Part shown: piece after piece, positions 11,305 through 24,900 of the stretch
Layout: the number at the start of each line of letters is the position of its first letter
Position numbering within the stretch: the first letter of the stretch is position 1
From: Rhodocollybia butyracea
Lineage: Eukaryota > Basidiomycota > Agaricomycetes > Agaricales > Omphalotaceae
Length of the DNA: 64,000 nt
NCBI GenBank assembly: GCA_015501585.1
Contig: JADNRY010000192.1
Span: forward strand, 59,246 to 123,245
Direction: 5' to 3'
Program-made: the position numbers and the translations under genes
Notes under the pieces: model-generated
What the model was told of the DNA's origin: nothing
The model's database searches: none
The model's input: the letters and a program-made list of their open reading frames with translations, nothing else

Positions 11305-13741
11305 CTTGTGATTCAAGTGGAAACAGAGTGTGTTCGTGAATCGCTCCCAGACTTATATACTTTTGATTCCACCAAGTACGGCAGATGATAGGTTTCTCCA
11401 GAGGTACTCCGGAAACTTTCCGTTACCGCACTAACGGGAGGTAGCAGAAATATCGTTTTAGTTCCGCTTCTCTCATATCGGTATAATGAAATCTCATGCG
11501 GGGAAATTTCATGGATACGTGATATATCGAGATTGTCCGTATGGTGACATGGAGGAGCCAAGAGCAGACCAAGTAATGTATCTAGCAAGAGTCTCAGTAG
11601 TAATAACGGAGATAGCGAGCGTATAGTTTTTCTCAAACATCGCAACGAGCATAACTGGACTGAACGAACAAAAGTCGTAATTCTCCATTTCACTTGGATA
11701 TCATGCCGTACTCGTGGGATGGAATCGGACAACGATCGAATTAAAAGGAAGGAAGGAAAGAAGGAAATGAATTACTCGGTATAGGAAAATTTGCTAGAAT
11801 AGCAAGGAACTGAGAATTACTCGGTTATCTTGATAATCGCATGAGCTCATTACTTATCTGTAAGAAGTTGAGAATAACCCTCATTGTCACTCGCAAATGA
11901 AAGTGGGAAGGAGACAGTGAACACAAAGCTTTTCCGAGCAGACTTAATTTGTTGATGACAGAAATGGTATGACAGTATCCATCACACAAGATCTGATAAG
12001 CGTTCCGCGATCGGAAAATTTGAACTCCCAGAAAGTGCTTCTGCGCTTCCGACGGTATTCAACAGCTTGAAAGAGGAGATGTTGATAACGCCAAAATGCT
12101 ATCTATATCTATCATCCTGGATTCCTGATTGAGTCACACAACGGCGTTGATACGACTCGAAAAGGTATGTAGAAGGAAGGAAATCGTTTCGTCCTTTCTC
12201 CAAACACGGCGCTAGGCTTCTTCGTTCAGGCAGACTAGTGGCGGATCCAGTGTGCTGCTGCTGTCCCATGACGGGTCATATAACTTTAAGAAACAAAGCC
12301 ACCACCAAGTATCCGGTCCGTGATGGTCCGTATAGAGGCCCGGTAACTTTGTACGATATTTCTCAACTACGAACTCGACGTCAGCTTGGGACCCATCATA
12401 TCCTCAAAATTTACCTCTTTTCAAGTCTGTGTGGGAGTGAAAGGTAAGTTTTTTTGCCGCAGACAAAGCTTGTGTTACCGCAAGCACTGGGTGAATCTAT
12501 AATGTTTACGGCCATCTGCGTCTCTGATGGAGTGTGCCAAGTGGGACTTTACCGAGTGTCCTTCGACACCGAGAAAGGTGCCTTTCTTTAATCTTCCATT
12601 ATCGAATTTTCGAGCTTATAGCCTTTGATCCTTAGAAAAGCTTCTCACTTTATTATGAAACCTCCAGAAAATTTCCATCACAAGTCAACTCTTTAGCAGA
12701 TTCGCTGACATTGATGACGTTTCCGTGGCCCTTTCCTGAATCTTGCTTTCTTCGCTCTTTCTCTGTGATTCCACGTTTCATCTTCTCTTAGCTATGGGAA
12801 GAGTCCGATCTCAAAAACACCAACTCAGAAATTTCCTGAAGCAGCCAATCACACGTGTAGTGACTGACCTACCGACGCGTTCGCGAATATCCCTCTGCGT
12901 CCCATGAGCGGTTTTAAACTTCACGAACTATGACCAAGTTGACATCGTATCAAACGATATGCCGAAATGCTGAAAGGCACAGGTCTGTGGAACCTCCTTA
13001 CCCATCGTTGGAAGTCCCAATGCGACCAGGACCTCTTGTCTTTCGGGCTCTTTTACCTTCCAGCACTTAACGCTAGTCGTTCTTATGCTCACATAGCTCC
13101 AGCTAGCGACTGTTGGTACCATTCAAATCATTGTTGGTGGCGTGCATCTGTGCATCTGTGCACACGTGTGCGCGGTGCGAGCTCTGTTCGTTTTTCAATC
13201 GGACCCTGGTGGTTATCCTCTTCTGGCTTATTCCTTCAACTCCGACTGGAAAGCTGGGTATCACCGCCTTTTCGATGGTGAGTCCCGAGGACCCCGAAAG
13301 TATGATATTTTGGAGTGAGACTGAGGAGATTGAGAGCGTGAGTGCGCTTGAGGTGGCTGAAACAAAGACTGGGACAGAAAGGTTAGGTTAGGTTTATCAA
13401 CGGCTTGGGACCAAATGCTAAAGCTATGCTCTTAATAGATTCGGTGGGTCTCGGTGGCGCTGGGAAACTACACATCTAGGCTGTTTTCGTTGTACCTATC
13501 TATGCTGCAATATGAGTACGACAAGGCGAATGATTTGTGAGTTGCTATTTTGGGTATTGGAAAAGTAGACAGTGACAGCAACCCCCTGCGACCACGCAAC
13601 TTTACTTTAGTCCAAGCAATGCAGCATAAGCACTAGATGAGATTCATTCCTGACATTGATACGATAAGCATTCATTCCCGAAATATATACAATTACACAG
13701 AAACACAAGCGTTAAAAGACATGATAGGTAACACCGAAAGT
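11305..13741. other. long intergenic region between the two transporter copies
   Basis: Besides the promoter motif near 11410, this 2.4-kb stretch holds only short open frames with no recognisable family. No transposon ends were found. Confidence 0.45.
11410..11422. promoter_or_regulatory. CGG-N7-CCG inverted triplet upstream of transporter copy 1
   Basis: CGGAAACTTTCCG lies about 105 bp upstream of the transporter start. It sits inside a stretch conserved at the same place in copy 2 (GATAGGTTTCTCCAGAGGTA). CGG/CCG inverted triplets are the classic binding form of fungal Zn2Cys6 regulators. That such a factor binds here is inference. Confidence 0.45.
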
Positions 13742-16059
13742 TTACGCCCTCTCGAGCGATTCAGTATTCTCCTTTTCGTCCAGACTCGGAGAATCTGGTT
13801 GCTTCTCGTTTCTGTCCACTGCATTGAGGCCGTTGCCCAATATTTCGTTAGTTGCATCTTCGCCATCGAAGATAGCAGCAGTCTCTTCCAGAGTAAGGCC
13901 CTTTGTCTCGACGACGTCTACAAATGGAGAAAATGAGTGATCGGGTTCGAAAGAGATGGAGTTTGGACATACAGAAATAGAGGAAAACGCATTCGACAGC
14001 GAGCCAGCAACAATATACGACGTAGTATTTCCAGGTAATATGCACTACACTTGGTATTAGCCTAGATCAGACATGAAGGGAGGCTACCCACCGAGAGCAA
14101 TAGGGTTGACGTATTGATTGAAAATCAGAGCTAGAGAAATAGTGAAGTTGAAGACATTGAAGCCCTTGGCTCGGAGAGGGTAGGGCAGAATTTCAACGGT
14201 GTAAGCGACGATCAGCGGGGTGAACGCGACACTAGACAAATATTAGCGTTTATAAACCCGAAATAGAAGCTGTAACATACTCATAGCAAGCGTAAAACAG
14301 GAAAATAAACGCGATAACACTGTGAGCAGCAGCCGGTTGTCCGTGCATTAGGAATTGTGAGAAAGCGATTGTTTGTGCCGTGAAGAAAACAAGCATGCCG
14401 ATGCCGGAGAACATAAACATGAAGCGACGACCGAGCCTCTCTACCATAGCAGAGGCACAGAGAGCGCAAATCAAGTTCCATATTGCCAGAATACCATTAA
14501 TGAGAAGCTAAAAAGATGGATCAGGAATTCGTGATACACCATGGTTGGAAAGAGAAATGTACCTGCGTAGTTGAATCAGTGATATTGATATCGTCGAGAA
14601 TCTTGTTCAAATAGTACGAAGCGAGACCATTGCCAGACCACTGCGAAAAGAATGCAATAGCGACTATTAAATTGCATTGAGCACAGATCTGCGACCAGCA
14701 CGGGGACGAACTCACTAATGATCCTCATTCGCTTACGATTTCCTGGTGTTGCAAACAATGATTTCCAGCCTACATTCGCGGCGACTACAGCGCTGTTAAT
14801 TGCAGGTAAAATGTATCATGGCTAAAACACGCTCACCAGTTCGGTCATATTCAATGGCAGTTTTGATTTCATTGAACTCGTATTGAACGAGAGGATCATC
14901 GCTGAATTGAGAAATCGAATTTTTAGACATCGGTAGATAAAATCCATTAGAACGCACCGATTACCATCCCCATGGTAGTATGCAAGGACATCAAGAGCTT
15001 TCTCATTCTTGCCTTTACTGATGAGGTAACGAGGAGATTCCGGAACAAACCAAATCAGCACTATCTGTAGGATTGACGGTAATCCTTGCAAAACCGAGGG
15101 TATCCTCCAAGCCCAGGTACTATTGATCTTGAAGGTACCGAATGTCGTCCATGCCGCACTACAAAAATCAATGGTGTCAATAAATAAACTGAGCCGAAAA
15201 ATGCTGGGAAAATATTTACACAATAGCACCGGAATACCACAAAGAATTATATGTGGCTGTCAGCTGTGCACGATACCGAGGGTAAGCTATTTCGGAGACC
15301 AGCATAGGTGCAGCATTGGCTATGAGCCGGATTGTCAGTTTCAATCGTGATACTCTATAATTGAAAACCTACCGGCAAACGTGAGACCAAAACCAATTAA
15401 GAAACTGTTCGGGAGACTTCAGACTTCGGTAGAAGTTCGACGCATAAATATACATGCCGTGCTCCGATAAACATCCCTGATGACTGTGCGGCACCTTGAA
15501 GAGCCGTTGCTATTGTCATGATAACCGCGCCAATGAAGACAGTGGGGCGACGTCCAATCCCATCGGAAAGGTAGGGAGCGAAAGGGTAAGCAGCGAGACC
15601 ACCGACGTTCTAAGGGGCATTGGGGCTTTAGCGACTAGTACAGCTGGGGTGGTCATTATAGGCTTACTTGGATAGCGTTCAGCAATCCGAGTTCACTAGA
15701 GCTCGGGTGATGAAAGTAATTTTGCCACTGTGGCCTATGTTTTTTCAGACGGGTTCGTACCCAAGGCGGAAGAAGCTCTTACAGAGACTGAAGTCCATTC
15801 ATCATACTTCCGTCGTAGCCATTTGTCGAGGATGTGATAAGCCTAGCGAGGTATTAAGAATCAGCCCAAGAAAAAGAAAATCGACACTCACAAAAGAACA
15901 ATCCACCCATTCAAAGCAATAATTCTAGATTCGTTGAGTACCTAGTAGGAAAGATGGAAAGATAACGCACCGTCTGTTGTTGTACCATTTCCGTCTAGGA
16001 TCGAGGAGAGTGTTGATCCCAGAGTCAACTGCAGCAGAAGCGACAGCACCACCAGCCAT
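13742..16059 (-). CDS. MFS sugar transporter, copy 2
   Basis: This tandem paralogue of the upstream transporter has the same exon layout and very similar protein. The start is MAGGAVASAAVDSGIN and the C-terminus VETKGLTLEETAAIFDGED, with a few more residues after it (KEKQ-type tail ending SLERA). Shared landmarks are PESPRYLISKGKNEKALDVL, YYHGDGN, SGNGLASYYLNKIL, MVERLGRRFMFMF and AAHSVIAFIFLFYACYE. Exons are more similar than introns, as expected for two genes kept by selection. About 520 residues and twelve predicted helices point to a proton-coupled or facilitative sugar carrier of the plasma membrane. No lesion is seen. Confidence 0.87.
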
Positions 16060-16589
16060 GTTCGTCACTGGTTTGGGTGTGGAAAGTCTCTCGTGAGTAT
16101 ATATACTTTCTTATCCCCAAAGCCTGGCAGGTGATAGGTTTCTCCAGAGGTACCCCGGAAACTGTCCGGTCGTATGCACTATCGGGGGACTAAAAGGGTA
16201 AACTTCCATCAATTACAGGGCTGGTGAGTCCTCCTGTCCTCCCGGTTACTTTTTACCTATTCAGTTACTGTGATGTCAAGGTCAGAAACTTGATGCGTCG
16301 ACCTTCATTCTGAAGAAGTGGTTCTACTCGGCTTCTACATACCACATCTGGTGTAGTGTGCGCCCCATCTATCTCAGTACATCGGTCAAATTCTGGCTTC
16401 AGGTCGACTCCCAAGGGAAAGCTGGAGAAAGTGCGGAAAACAATGTGGGGCAAGCGGGAAAGTCATGATCATCTGCCTCGAGGTCAATAACGTTACCATA
16501 TGTGCATACACATATCGCGACTCCACTCCAGAAATAAAATTATATTGAGGTACAGAATATGCCACAAATGCACGAAGATGACTATTGTC
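16060..16589. other. intergenic
   Basis: The first 120 bp are the conserved promoter of transporter copy 2. The remainder up to the ATG11 stop shows nothing recognisable. Confidence 0.5.
16156..16168. promoter_or_regulatory. CGG-N7-CCG inverted triplet upstream of transporter copy 2
   Basis: CGGAAACTGTCCG lies about 100 bp upstream of the start, at the same place as the motif of copy 1, with one base different in the spacer. It follows the shared block GATAGGTTTCTCCAGAGGTA. Conservation next to diverged sequence suggests a kept regulatory site. Confidence 0.45.
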
Positions 16590-19500
16590 CTAAAATCGCT
16601 TCAGTAGATCACTGGCTGCAGAGTCTGACGGATGTGTTGGATCCCCAGCAGAGGAATTCACAGAAGAACTGGTTGGGTCTGTTCTCTTTCTTCCAAACCA
16701 GGAAGAGTTCCAGTACGAGCTTGACTGCCTCGTAGAACCGGAAGCTGCAGCTGTCTCGGTCGTTGTCAACGGGGAAGCTCGTGAAATGTGCAGTGAAGAG
16801 GGTCGAGAACTCTGAAAACTTGTGGTTCTATATCGAAAGTGTTTCTTCAAAGTACTGGACATATCTGACGGCGAGCCTCCTGGAGACGGAGCTACAGAGT
16901 CATTTCTAGCGGGACTGACACCAACGGAAGAATTCTGGTCTGATAGAGCTATAGTGGGGTTGGCTTTATTCCTAGTCGTCGATGATCCAGATGAAACGCT
17001 TCCAATCGGCGGAATACGACCCCCAGAAAACTTTGATGCGTTCGAGAGACGTGACGAGCGGGAACCTGGGCGTAACGGTGATTGAGGCCCAAAGGGCTGT
17101 ATCGGACTAGCCACGGGAAGCTGAGGTGAGGGCGGAGGGGGAGATGAAGAAGTGGGGAATGGGGTTTGGTCATCAGAGTCTGAGAACGGTGGCGGGGGCG
17201 CATCCGTTGACGCATCCGGAGATGCTTGGGCTAATAGACGGGATAATGAAGACGGCCGAGCACTAGGCGAAGAATTAGACCGAGTACGCGAAGTCAGAAG
17301 ATGTGATGATGATGCAGGAGCTACTTGAAACGTATCCTCCACTTCAGGCTCAGGTGGTCCTGGGGGTAACGCCGGGGTACTACTGGCCAGAGACGGCTTG
17401 GGAACTGGATCAGAACTACGCTTCTTTGAAACTTTTCGCTTGTTGTGACTTGGCTGAGCCTGTGTCCAATCTTCTACTTCCAGCATATAGTATTTGACCC
17501 CATCGCCTAAGGCGTATGGGTTGCTTGTAGGGTCCTATAGGAACATGAGATGCAATACGCCGAAAAAGCTCGCAGAACCTACTTCTCGATCCACTACACG
17601 CTCAGTTATTGATGTTATTCGGGCGACAATCCATTCCCGGGTTCTTAATTGTTCTGCGAGGTGACCGGTAGCCTGTAAAAAGTAGTGCGGGAATGAAACT
17701 ATATAGATTCGGCGAATGGTCGGCATAAACTTGTCATAGATGAGAAAGAATCATCATACCATTGAATGCAGCCCAAGGTTTACTGACTGAGTTCCGGGTA
17801 GGGAGGAAGAGCGCCAGATCTCCTTTGGCAAAGTTCCTGAATGATATTTTGCCCTTAGCGCGTTCCCGATACTCCTTGCACTGCTTTTGCCATTTTCGTA
17901 CAGTCGAGCCAGTTTTGGCAACAGCGTCCTGGAAAGTGTCATGGTCAAACGTCCGGAGCGCCTCTAGTGCAGCGGCTGGATCGGATGGATCGATGGGCGA
18001 GAGCTCATCGATATTCACCCCGCTCCCAATAATATTCTGGCGTAAGCCGGGGGAAATGGTGGAATCGAGCATAGAAGACGACTGGCCATGCATTCGAGAA
18101 GAGGCCGGATGAGCAGATAATGTGATGGTCTGAGCAGTTGCTAGAGCCTTCATATGAGAGCCCCGAAAAGCCAAAGCCACATCGAGAATTTGTGCAATTA
18201 ATCGACTGCTATTCTCCAATTGCTGCTCATAGTCACTCTGCGAAGATCTCCCCAATTTCAAATCTTCACGTAGGAGTTTTTCGGTGTGATTAGCCTCCCG
18301 CAACTCGTGTTCGACCCGCTGAAGCTCTTCTTTCAAGCCAATCGTGTCAGCGTGAGCAACATCGAGCTGGGACCGTGTATCCCGAAGTTGGCGTTCGGCG
18401 TGCTCCTTCTGAAGCTTCACCTCGAAAAACTGGCGCTCCAGAACAGCACGATCACCGTCTGCTTCTGCTATGTGGTCTCGCATAATTCTATCATGCTCTG
18501 AGGCCTGAGCCTTTAGCAATCGTTCTTTATCTTCTCCAGCTTCCCGTAACGCACCCTTTACATCCTCACTTTCCTTCCTCGCCATTCGAATTTGCTCCTC
18601 TAGATTATCTCCCCGAGCCTGAGATTCCTGTAGTCTGCGCAAGTTCGCCTCCTGTTCATCTAACAACGCCTTCATCTTGTTGGAGTTACGCTCCTCCAAT
18701 GCCTTTACATCTGCGAACTCAGCTCTTACCTGAGCTAGCTCTGAACGCAAAACCTCAGAAGTTCGGGCCTGGTCAGTGACATCCGCCAGCGCCTTCTCAA
18801 GCTCCGCGCGTTGTTGGTCGATATCGCTGGATCGGTCCTGGAGACGCTCATCTAGTATACGTCGAGCAGTCGACTCGCTGTCCAATTGCGCTCTAACTTG
18901 ATGAAGTTCTCGCTCTAGCCGGTCTGCCCGATCTCGCTCGCTAGCAGATTCAATACTAACGTCTCTGATATCTGCTTGTAAACGGTGGATTTCGCCTCTG
19001 AGCCCGGTCCGCTCTTCCTGAAACTGAGATTCCTGAAGAGCTTTGGCATCCTGGGTATTGCGAAGATGGTCCAATACTTCCTGATACATTTGTTCATCAG
19101 CCTCATAAGCTGCGTTGATACATGAGTTTATTATTGAGTAGTTCATCATTCGGAGGCAATACTCACAACGCCGTCTGGAATGGGATACGCGGGATGCAGA
19201 TAGCACTAAGAAATGAAGAAGGGGTGGGTAAGTGAATAGATTGAATCGGTTGGGAATAACTAACAAGAACGTTCTGCAATTCGGTCAAATCCGGATTCCA
19301 GGCCATCCATCTTAAGCACCAACTTCTCCAATGACGATCTACATTCCCGCACAGCACTCAAAGCAGCGCCGTCATTGCTACTACGAGAAAATTCTTCCAA
19401 GTCGTCTAGAACACGTAAAAGACCTGAGTTGTATTTAGCAAAGTTGGCCGCATATTTTGATCTTGATAACTCACCATCTACGTCGGCCCGTTCTAGAGAG

Positions 19501-21390
19501 TACGCAGACTCGCCGTCACTGCCGACAGAGGACGAAAAGTCTATCATTGGAACAGGATCGACATCCATCCCCCTGGTGTCAAACGGGAGTTGTCCATGAA
19601 TCTCACTACGGTACACCTGCCGTCGCTTTCGCTCACTTGAACTGGAATGAAACCAGTTATAGAAAGTACAAACCCACCGGGGAAAGTGTTTACTCACGAT
19701 AACTTCGCCATCACGTCGAGGATATTCTGAGCTCTCTGATAAAAAAACCTGGCTACGATCGGCATGTCAGATAGCGCATAGGGAAGCGTCATACATTTGA
19801 AACTCACCGAACTCCTTCCGTCTGACGATCTCAACGACAGTGGCACCGTAGGCATAAAGCATGTTGTGCAGCCGTTGTATATGAGAAAAACTATTCTTGC
19901 CTCGAAAGCTAGCTTGGAGGGCGACCAATGCCGGAGGAATTTGAACCATGTCGTTGTTCAAGACACTGATGTGTCGGAAAGCAGTAGTGGCTTGACGGGT
20001 AAACGTATTTTTGACGTCCACGATAAGCTGAAGCTGGTCGCGAAGGTTGATGTCGAGTTGTTTGAGCTCTGCAAATAGGAATCTCATTTGTCTGTTCACG
20101 ACCAAAAGCCGAGGAAACTAACCTTGTAGAATACCATCCGAGTCAGGATTAGGGTCTATTATGACATTAGCGAAAGTTGAAAGACACAGCAATATACCAA
20201 CTTTCTAGAGAATTTGCAGCACCTGCGACTCTATCATAAAAATCTCGCGAACGGTGAATAATTCGGTCGGTATCATCTATTGACCTGGCGTAGATTAGCA
20301 AAAAGAATTTGGAAAACTGAGGGCGTGAGTCTACTTGGTCGCGGTCAAAGTTACTCGAACGGCATCACTTCCTTCCTTGAGTCGAGATATAGCTTGTTCC
20401 ATTTCATTGAACCGATGTTGGAGATCCTCTATGGGGTGGATAAGCCTTCAAATACAAAGTGAGTCCATGAACTGTTATTTACCGTGTGTCTTTGCACAAG
20501 TCTCAGCGACCTGCTTCATTTTAACATTTGAAACGTAATCGCCTAAGGTGCGTTGCTTCTCTCCAGATTCGATGGCCTTTTTCATAGCAGGGCCCACAAA
20601 CTCCGTATGGATGCTAACGCGGCTGATGATTTCTAGGTCCGCCTCTAGACCTGCTAGCAGAGACGCCTGCCTGGCTAGTTCTTTTCTGGACCCAGAGGCA
20701 ATCCCTTCGAAAGTGTCGAGAATAGCTAGGACGTTCATATCAAGACTCAGCGAAGCGATACGAGAGGCCTCAAACTGATATCGGAGAGAGACGGCGAGGT
20801 GAGTGATTTGTTCATGGTGAGCGTGTGCCGTGCGTAGATACGAAGTTCCAAGCTGAGATGGTCGGAAGGGAGGAGTTGCCGCAATACTGTCTGAAGACAT
20901 GTTACCGCTGGCAGGGTACAATTACTGACCAGAACGAACCTTCTATTGGAGGTTGGAATACAGCCTCTACGAGGAGGCTCTGCAATACTTCTTCCGAGTC
21001 ATAATCCAGATAGTACTTGTTGAATACGAATATGGACTGTAGCTTGATTAGGTTGACACCATGCAAGGATATTGTTGATACGAACGCACCTGGTCTTGAG
21101 ACCCAGCCAGTTCACGAACATTATGGGTTGTTAGCCGTCGTCCGTCTGTCAAATAAGCAAGAATAGCGTCCGCATCGACTCCAGTTTCTTGCTGCAAAAA
21201 TATTTCTAGATTTCCGGTCCTAGCGTGCAAGTTTAGCGTTCGAAACTCTGAAAGATCAAGCTCAGCTTGCCGTTCAATATCGCGTAGAGAGGCGTTGCTC
21301 TATTTCTGACATTAGTATTCACAATAATGGGAGGCAAATTATTAAAACCTGAATGACTTGTCCATCTTCAGCCCGACATATCTGTATCAT
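16590..21390 (-). CDS. ATG11: autophagy-related scaffold protein Atg11
   Basis: Atg11 is the cytosolic scaffold that links cargo receptors to the autophagy machinery in selective autophagy. The N-terminus MIQICRAEDGQVIQ followed by LSEFRTLNLHARTGNLEIFL is the ubiquitin-like start of the Atg11/FIP200 family. The middle exons hold helical segments, and a long exon (17734-19266) encodes some 400 residues of continuous heptad-rich coiled coil. The C-terminal Atg11 domain follows: KISFRNFAKGDLALFLPTRN, PWAAFN, then PHYFLQ and REWIVARITSITERVV, then NPYALGDGVKYYMLEVEDW. A disordered Ser/Pro-rich tail of about 290 residues ends LLKRF. The whole is about 1,300 residues in roughly eight exons. The start is the first ATG, directly at the conserved N-terminus. 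No damage is seen. Confidence 0.9.
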
Positions 21391-21932
21391 GAGTTCAAGT
21401 TTCGTTCAAGATGTCGCAGTAGAAGAGTTAAGCGCCCACGCTCCTGACAATCTACCAATCACATTTGTCGCAGAATTATAACCGTCATCGACATTTTTGG
21501 CGGACCAATGACTACTTTCGCTTTTTTTATCATGGCTTCCCAGCGCGTCGGAATGTGGAAGAGAGCGCTTCGTCCTGCCGACTACACCATGTTCGTGCCA
21601 TCGGTCTCTGTACAAAGAGTTACATTGTACAAAAACATCATTTGGTAATAATCAGACATCGACACTTTCCTGAAGCCCTGGTATTGACTGCGTCTGAGTA
21701 TAAGTTGCGCGATGGGAGTTTCTACTAGGCTGAACCAGGATGAAATGTTCATTTACAAGTTCGCAGTCGATATCCACCCTGTCTCTATCCATCCCTAGCC
21801 CAGAAGGACTGAAGAACCAAGGCTATCAAACCCCGATGAACCAGACTACAGAACAACTAGAGTAAAAGGGCAGTGAAGTGGTATAATTACAGTACTCCGA
21901 TTTACAAAAACTCCTATCCTCAGGTATACAGT
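21391..21932. other. intergenic
   Basis: This is the upstream region of ATG11 and the 3' side of the DHTKD1-type gene. Nothing specific is recognised. Confidence 0.5.
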
Positions 21933-24900
21933 TTACAATCCCTCGAAAGCTGTATCAACGACCTTCTGTTGCTGTTCCTTATACAGTTTACCCACCCCCG
22001 GCGCAGGCAACGCACTCTCCTTCCTACCCTTAAACGTAACCCTCCGATTCACGCCCATATCCTCCAAAACCCAATCAATCCTTTCTCGTACGTGCGACCA
22101 AGCCCCCTGGTTCCTCGGTTCTTCCTGCAAGTAGAACACCTGCGCTAACGCCTCGTCCGAGTATGTTTCCAGAACTTTCTTCAGCTCCTGGAAGGGGAAC
22201 GGCGCGAGCTCCTCCAATCGAACAAAAGATACAACATCATCAAGTCCGCGCTCCTTACGCTCTTTTATCAAGTCGTAGTAAATTTTGCCCGATAGCACGA
22301 TGACTCGTTTGGCTGTACTCTCGTTACTCACAGAGTCACGGAGAACAGGCTGGAACGAGGTGCCAGGTTCGAGATCGGTAAGAGAGGAAGCTGCGGCCTA
22401 ACCTCGGTAATTCAGCAACCAAAGAAACACAGAGATCACTCCGATGTACTCACGGAAAGTCGAAGAAGTCCTTTAGGGGCCGCAACTACCATGGGCCTGC
22501 GATAGTTTCGCAGCATCTGCCGACGAAGGAGATGGAAGTATTGCGCTGGGGTAGTTGGGAATACAACATGCATGTTGATGCTGACCGGGCTTGTACCATC
22601 ATATCTATCGTTCGTGAGCTAGTGATAACCACAAGTCAGTACCCGGAACGAAAGTCGACATATTCAAAAACGAACCTGTAGGAACCTCTCAAGTCTCGAA
22701 GAAGAGTGCTCCGGGCCGGCACCATCGAGGCCGTGAGGAAGAAGCATAACTAGACCACTCTGTAAGAGCCATTTCGCTAAAGTCCTAATCAGCTTTCGCG
22801 CTTTGTGAAAACTATTCTGACTTACTCTCTGACGAGCTCACGAATGTGTCGATGATGATCTTTGAGTGATATCAGTACGCAGTAGTCAATGGTTCACTAT
22901 AAACTCACCTGAGCACCATTGAAAAAGTCTCCGAACTGGGCTTCCCAAATGGGTAACAGGGTCGGTCTTTCCCAGCTAGCACCATACTCGAAACCAAGGA
23001 CCGCCATTTCGCTCAGTGAACCTACGATAAAGGGTTTATCAGCTCTCAGTTGACGAAAATGATAGAAGATAACATACTGTTTGCCAACTCGATCTTTCCT
23101 TCCGCGTCCAGTATATCATTTAAGGGGACAACAGTCCGCTCGTCCTTCTGGTCCACTAACATCGCATGACGCTGACTGAATGTACCCCGTCCGACGTCCT
23201 GACCCGAAATCCGAACATCATTGCCTTGCAACAGCAACGTCCCAAATGCCATAGCCTACAAGCACGATGATCAGCAAGAATCGGCTAAGTGTAACGAGAC
23301 AAACCTCGGCAGTAGCCCAATCCACTCCACTCCCGCTCTCCACGCTGTTCAAACGACCCTTCACATGTCTCTGCAATTTAGGATGGATCTCGAACCCTTC
23401 TGGTACTTGCACACTGGCTTTTCCTACTCGCTCCAAGACGTCCTTCTGGACACCGGTATCTGGGTTCCGTGTGGCTTCCGAACTTTCTGGCCAAACCATT
23501 CCCGCCCACTGTGCTTCGAGTGTACGTGCTTGTTGTGGAATATACTCTGGGACTTTGACGAGCGATGCATCGAGTTGGGCACGGTACTGTGTACGGACAT
23601 TGTGTATATCTTCCGGAGTAAGTGTTTCATCGGCCTGTAGAATAACAGCGCTGTTGAGTGAGCAGAAATGAAGGAGATTTATAACTTACGATGAGTTTCT
23701 GCTCATACATCTGAGGCACAGATCTCCGGGCGGAGATCTTCTCGTACATGAGCGGGCTGGTAAGACCAGGAAGATCGAGCTCATTGTGTCTACTTGAGTG
23801 TCAGCCATAATTAGGCTGAGGTTACTATACACGTACCCCCTACGGAGCGCAAGTCAAAACTAGCTCGATAAGAGTTAAAATGTTCACATACCAACGGCGG
23901 TAAACCAAAAGATCCACGATTATATCCTAAACGTCGATACTTAGATAGGAAACTTTTCGAAACTGATTATCGACGAACCTTGCGGAAATACTGGCGATAC
24001 TTGAAGGCGATATCCATAGCTTTGACGACATCTGGAAATGGGTTCCATAACACGTACACGTACTGAACGATTTAACACTTACCTTCAGGATGGTCCCCGT
24101 TGACATGAAGAATGGGTGCGTTAATCATCTTGCCAATATCCGAGCAGTATAATGATGACCGGGCTTGGGAAGCAGGAGTAGTATAACCTATGCTGTGAGA
24201 CGCGTCAATCGCATTCCTATGTTTCAAAACCGATTTCAAGTGCATACTTGTTGCTGCAGCAAAGTGTTCAGTAAAAAAAACTTGCAAATTATGGGACACG
24301 AGCTTACTCAACAACCAGATGTACTGTTCCTCCGCTGGTGAAATGCGGTAAATTGCTTAATCCCAAAGATTCCATGACGACACCTTGACCTGAAAACGCC
24401 GCGTCCCCGTGAAGTTGCACGCACATCACCTTGTCGCCGAGCTGACAGTCATCGGGGTGAGTCTTTAGTAGGGAGTATTGTTTCGCGCGGGTTTTCCCCA
24501 GAGCCACAGCATTAACAGCCTCTGTAGAGGAGAGTTTATGATTCGTAAGTGAATAACAACGCGGGAGACATACCAAGATGCGAAGGATTAGGGAGTAAGG
24601 AGACCTTCATAGGTTCATTTGCGCCATCATATTGCAAGTGGGCAGAAGACACCAAATGACTGATTACGTCGCCCTCTACCTGGAAATTATCTGGATGTTC
24701 GGCTCCCCCACGAATCTTATGAAAGAGAGCAGTAGGCGAATACTGTAAGAGCTGAGGATCCGTAAGAAAGTTGAGACGTCCTCGGTGAGGCATTCCGACG
24801 ATGATATGGGATACAGAATCTATATCTAGATGTCAACGTAAGTCCGGAAACGTAAAGCAAACTAACCTCGAGCAGCTGAAGAAAACAGCGAGTCCAAAGC

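Noticed and set aside
11313..11732. A 139-codon minus-strand frame upstream of transporter copy 1
   Set aside because: It overlaps the conserved promoter block, and copy 2 has no equivalent frame.
13380..13394. GGTTAGGTTAGG runs, also near 29990, resembling telomere repeats
   Set aside because: Only two or three units, and basidiomycete telomeres usually use TTAGGG. Taken as chance.
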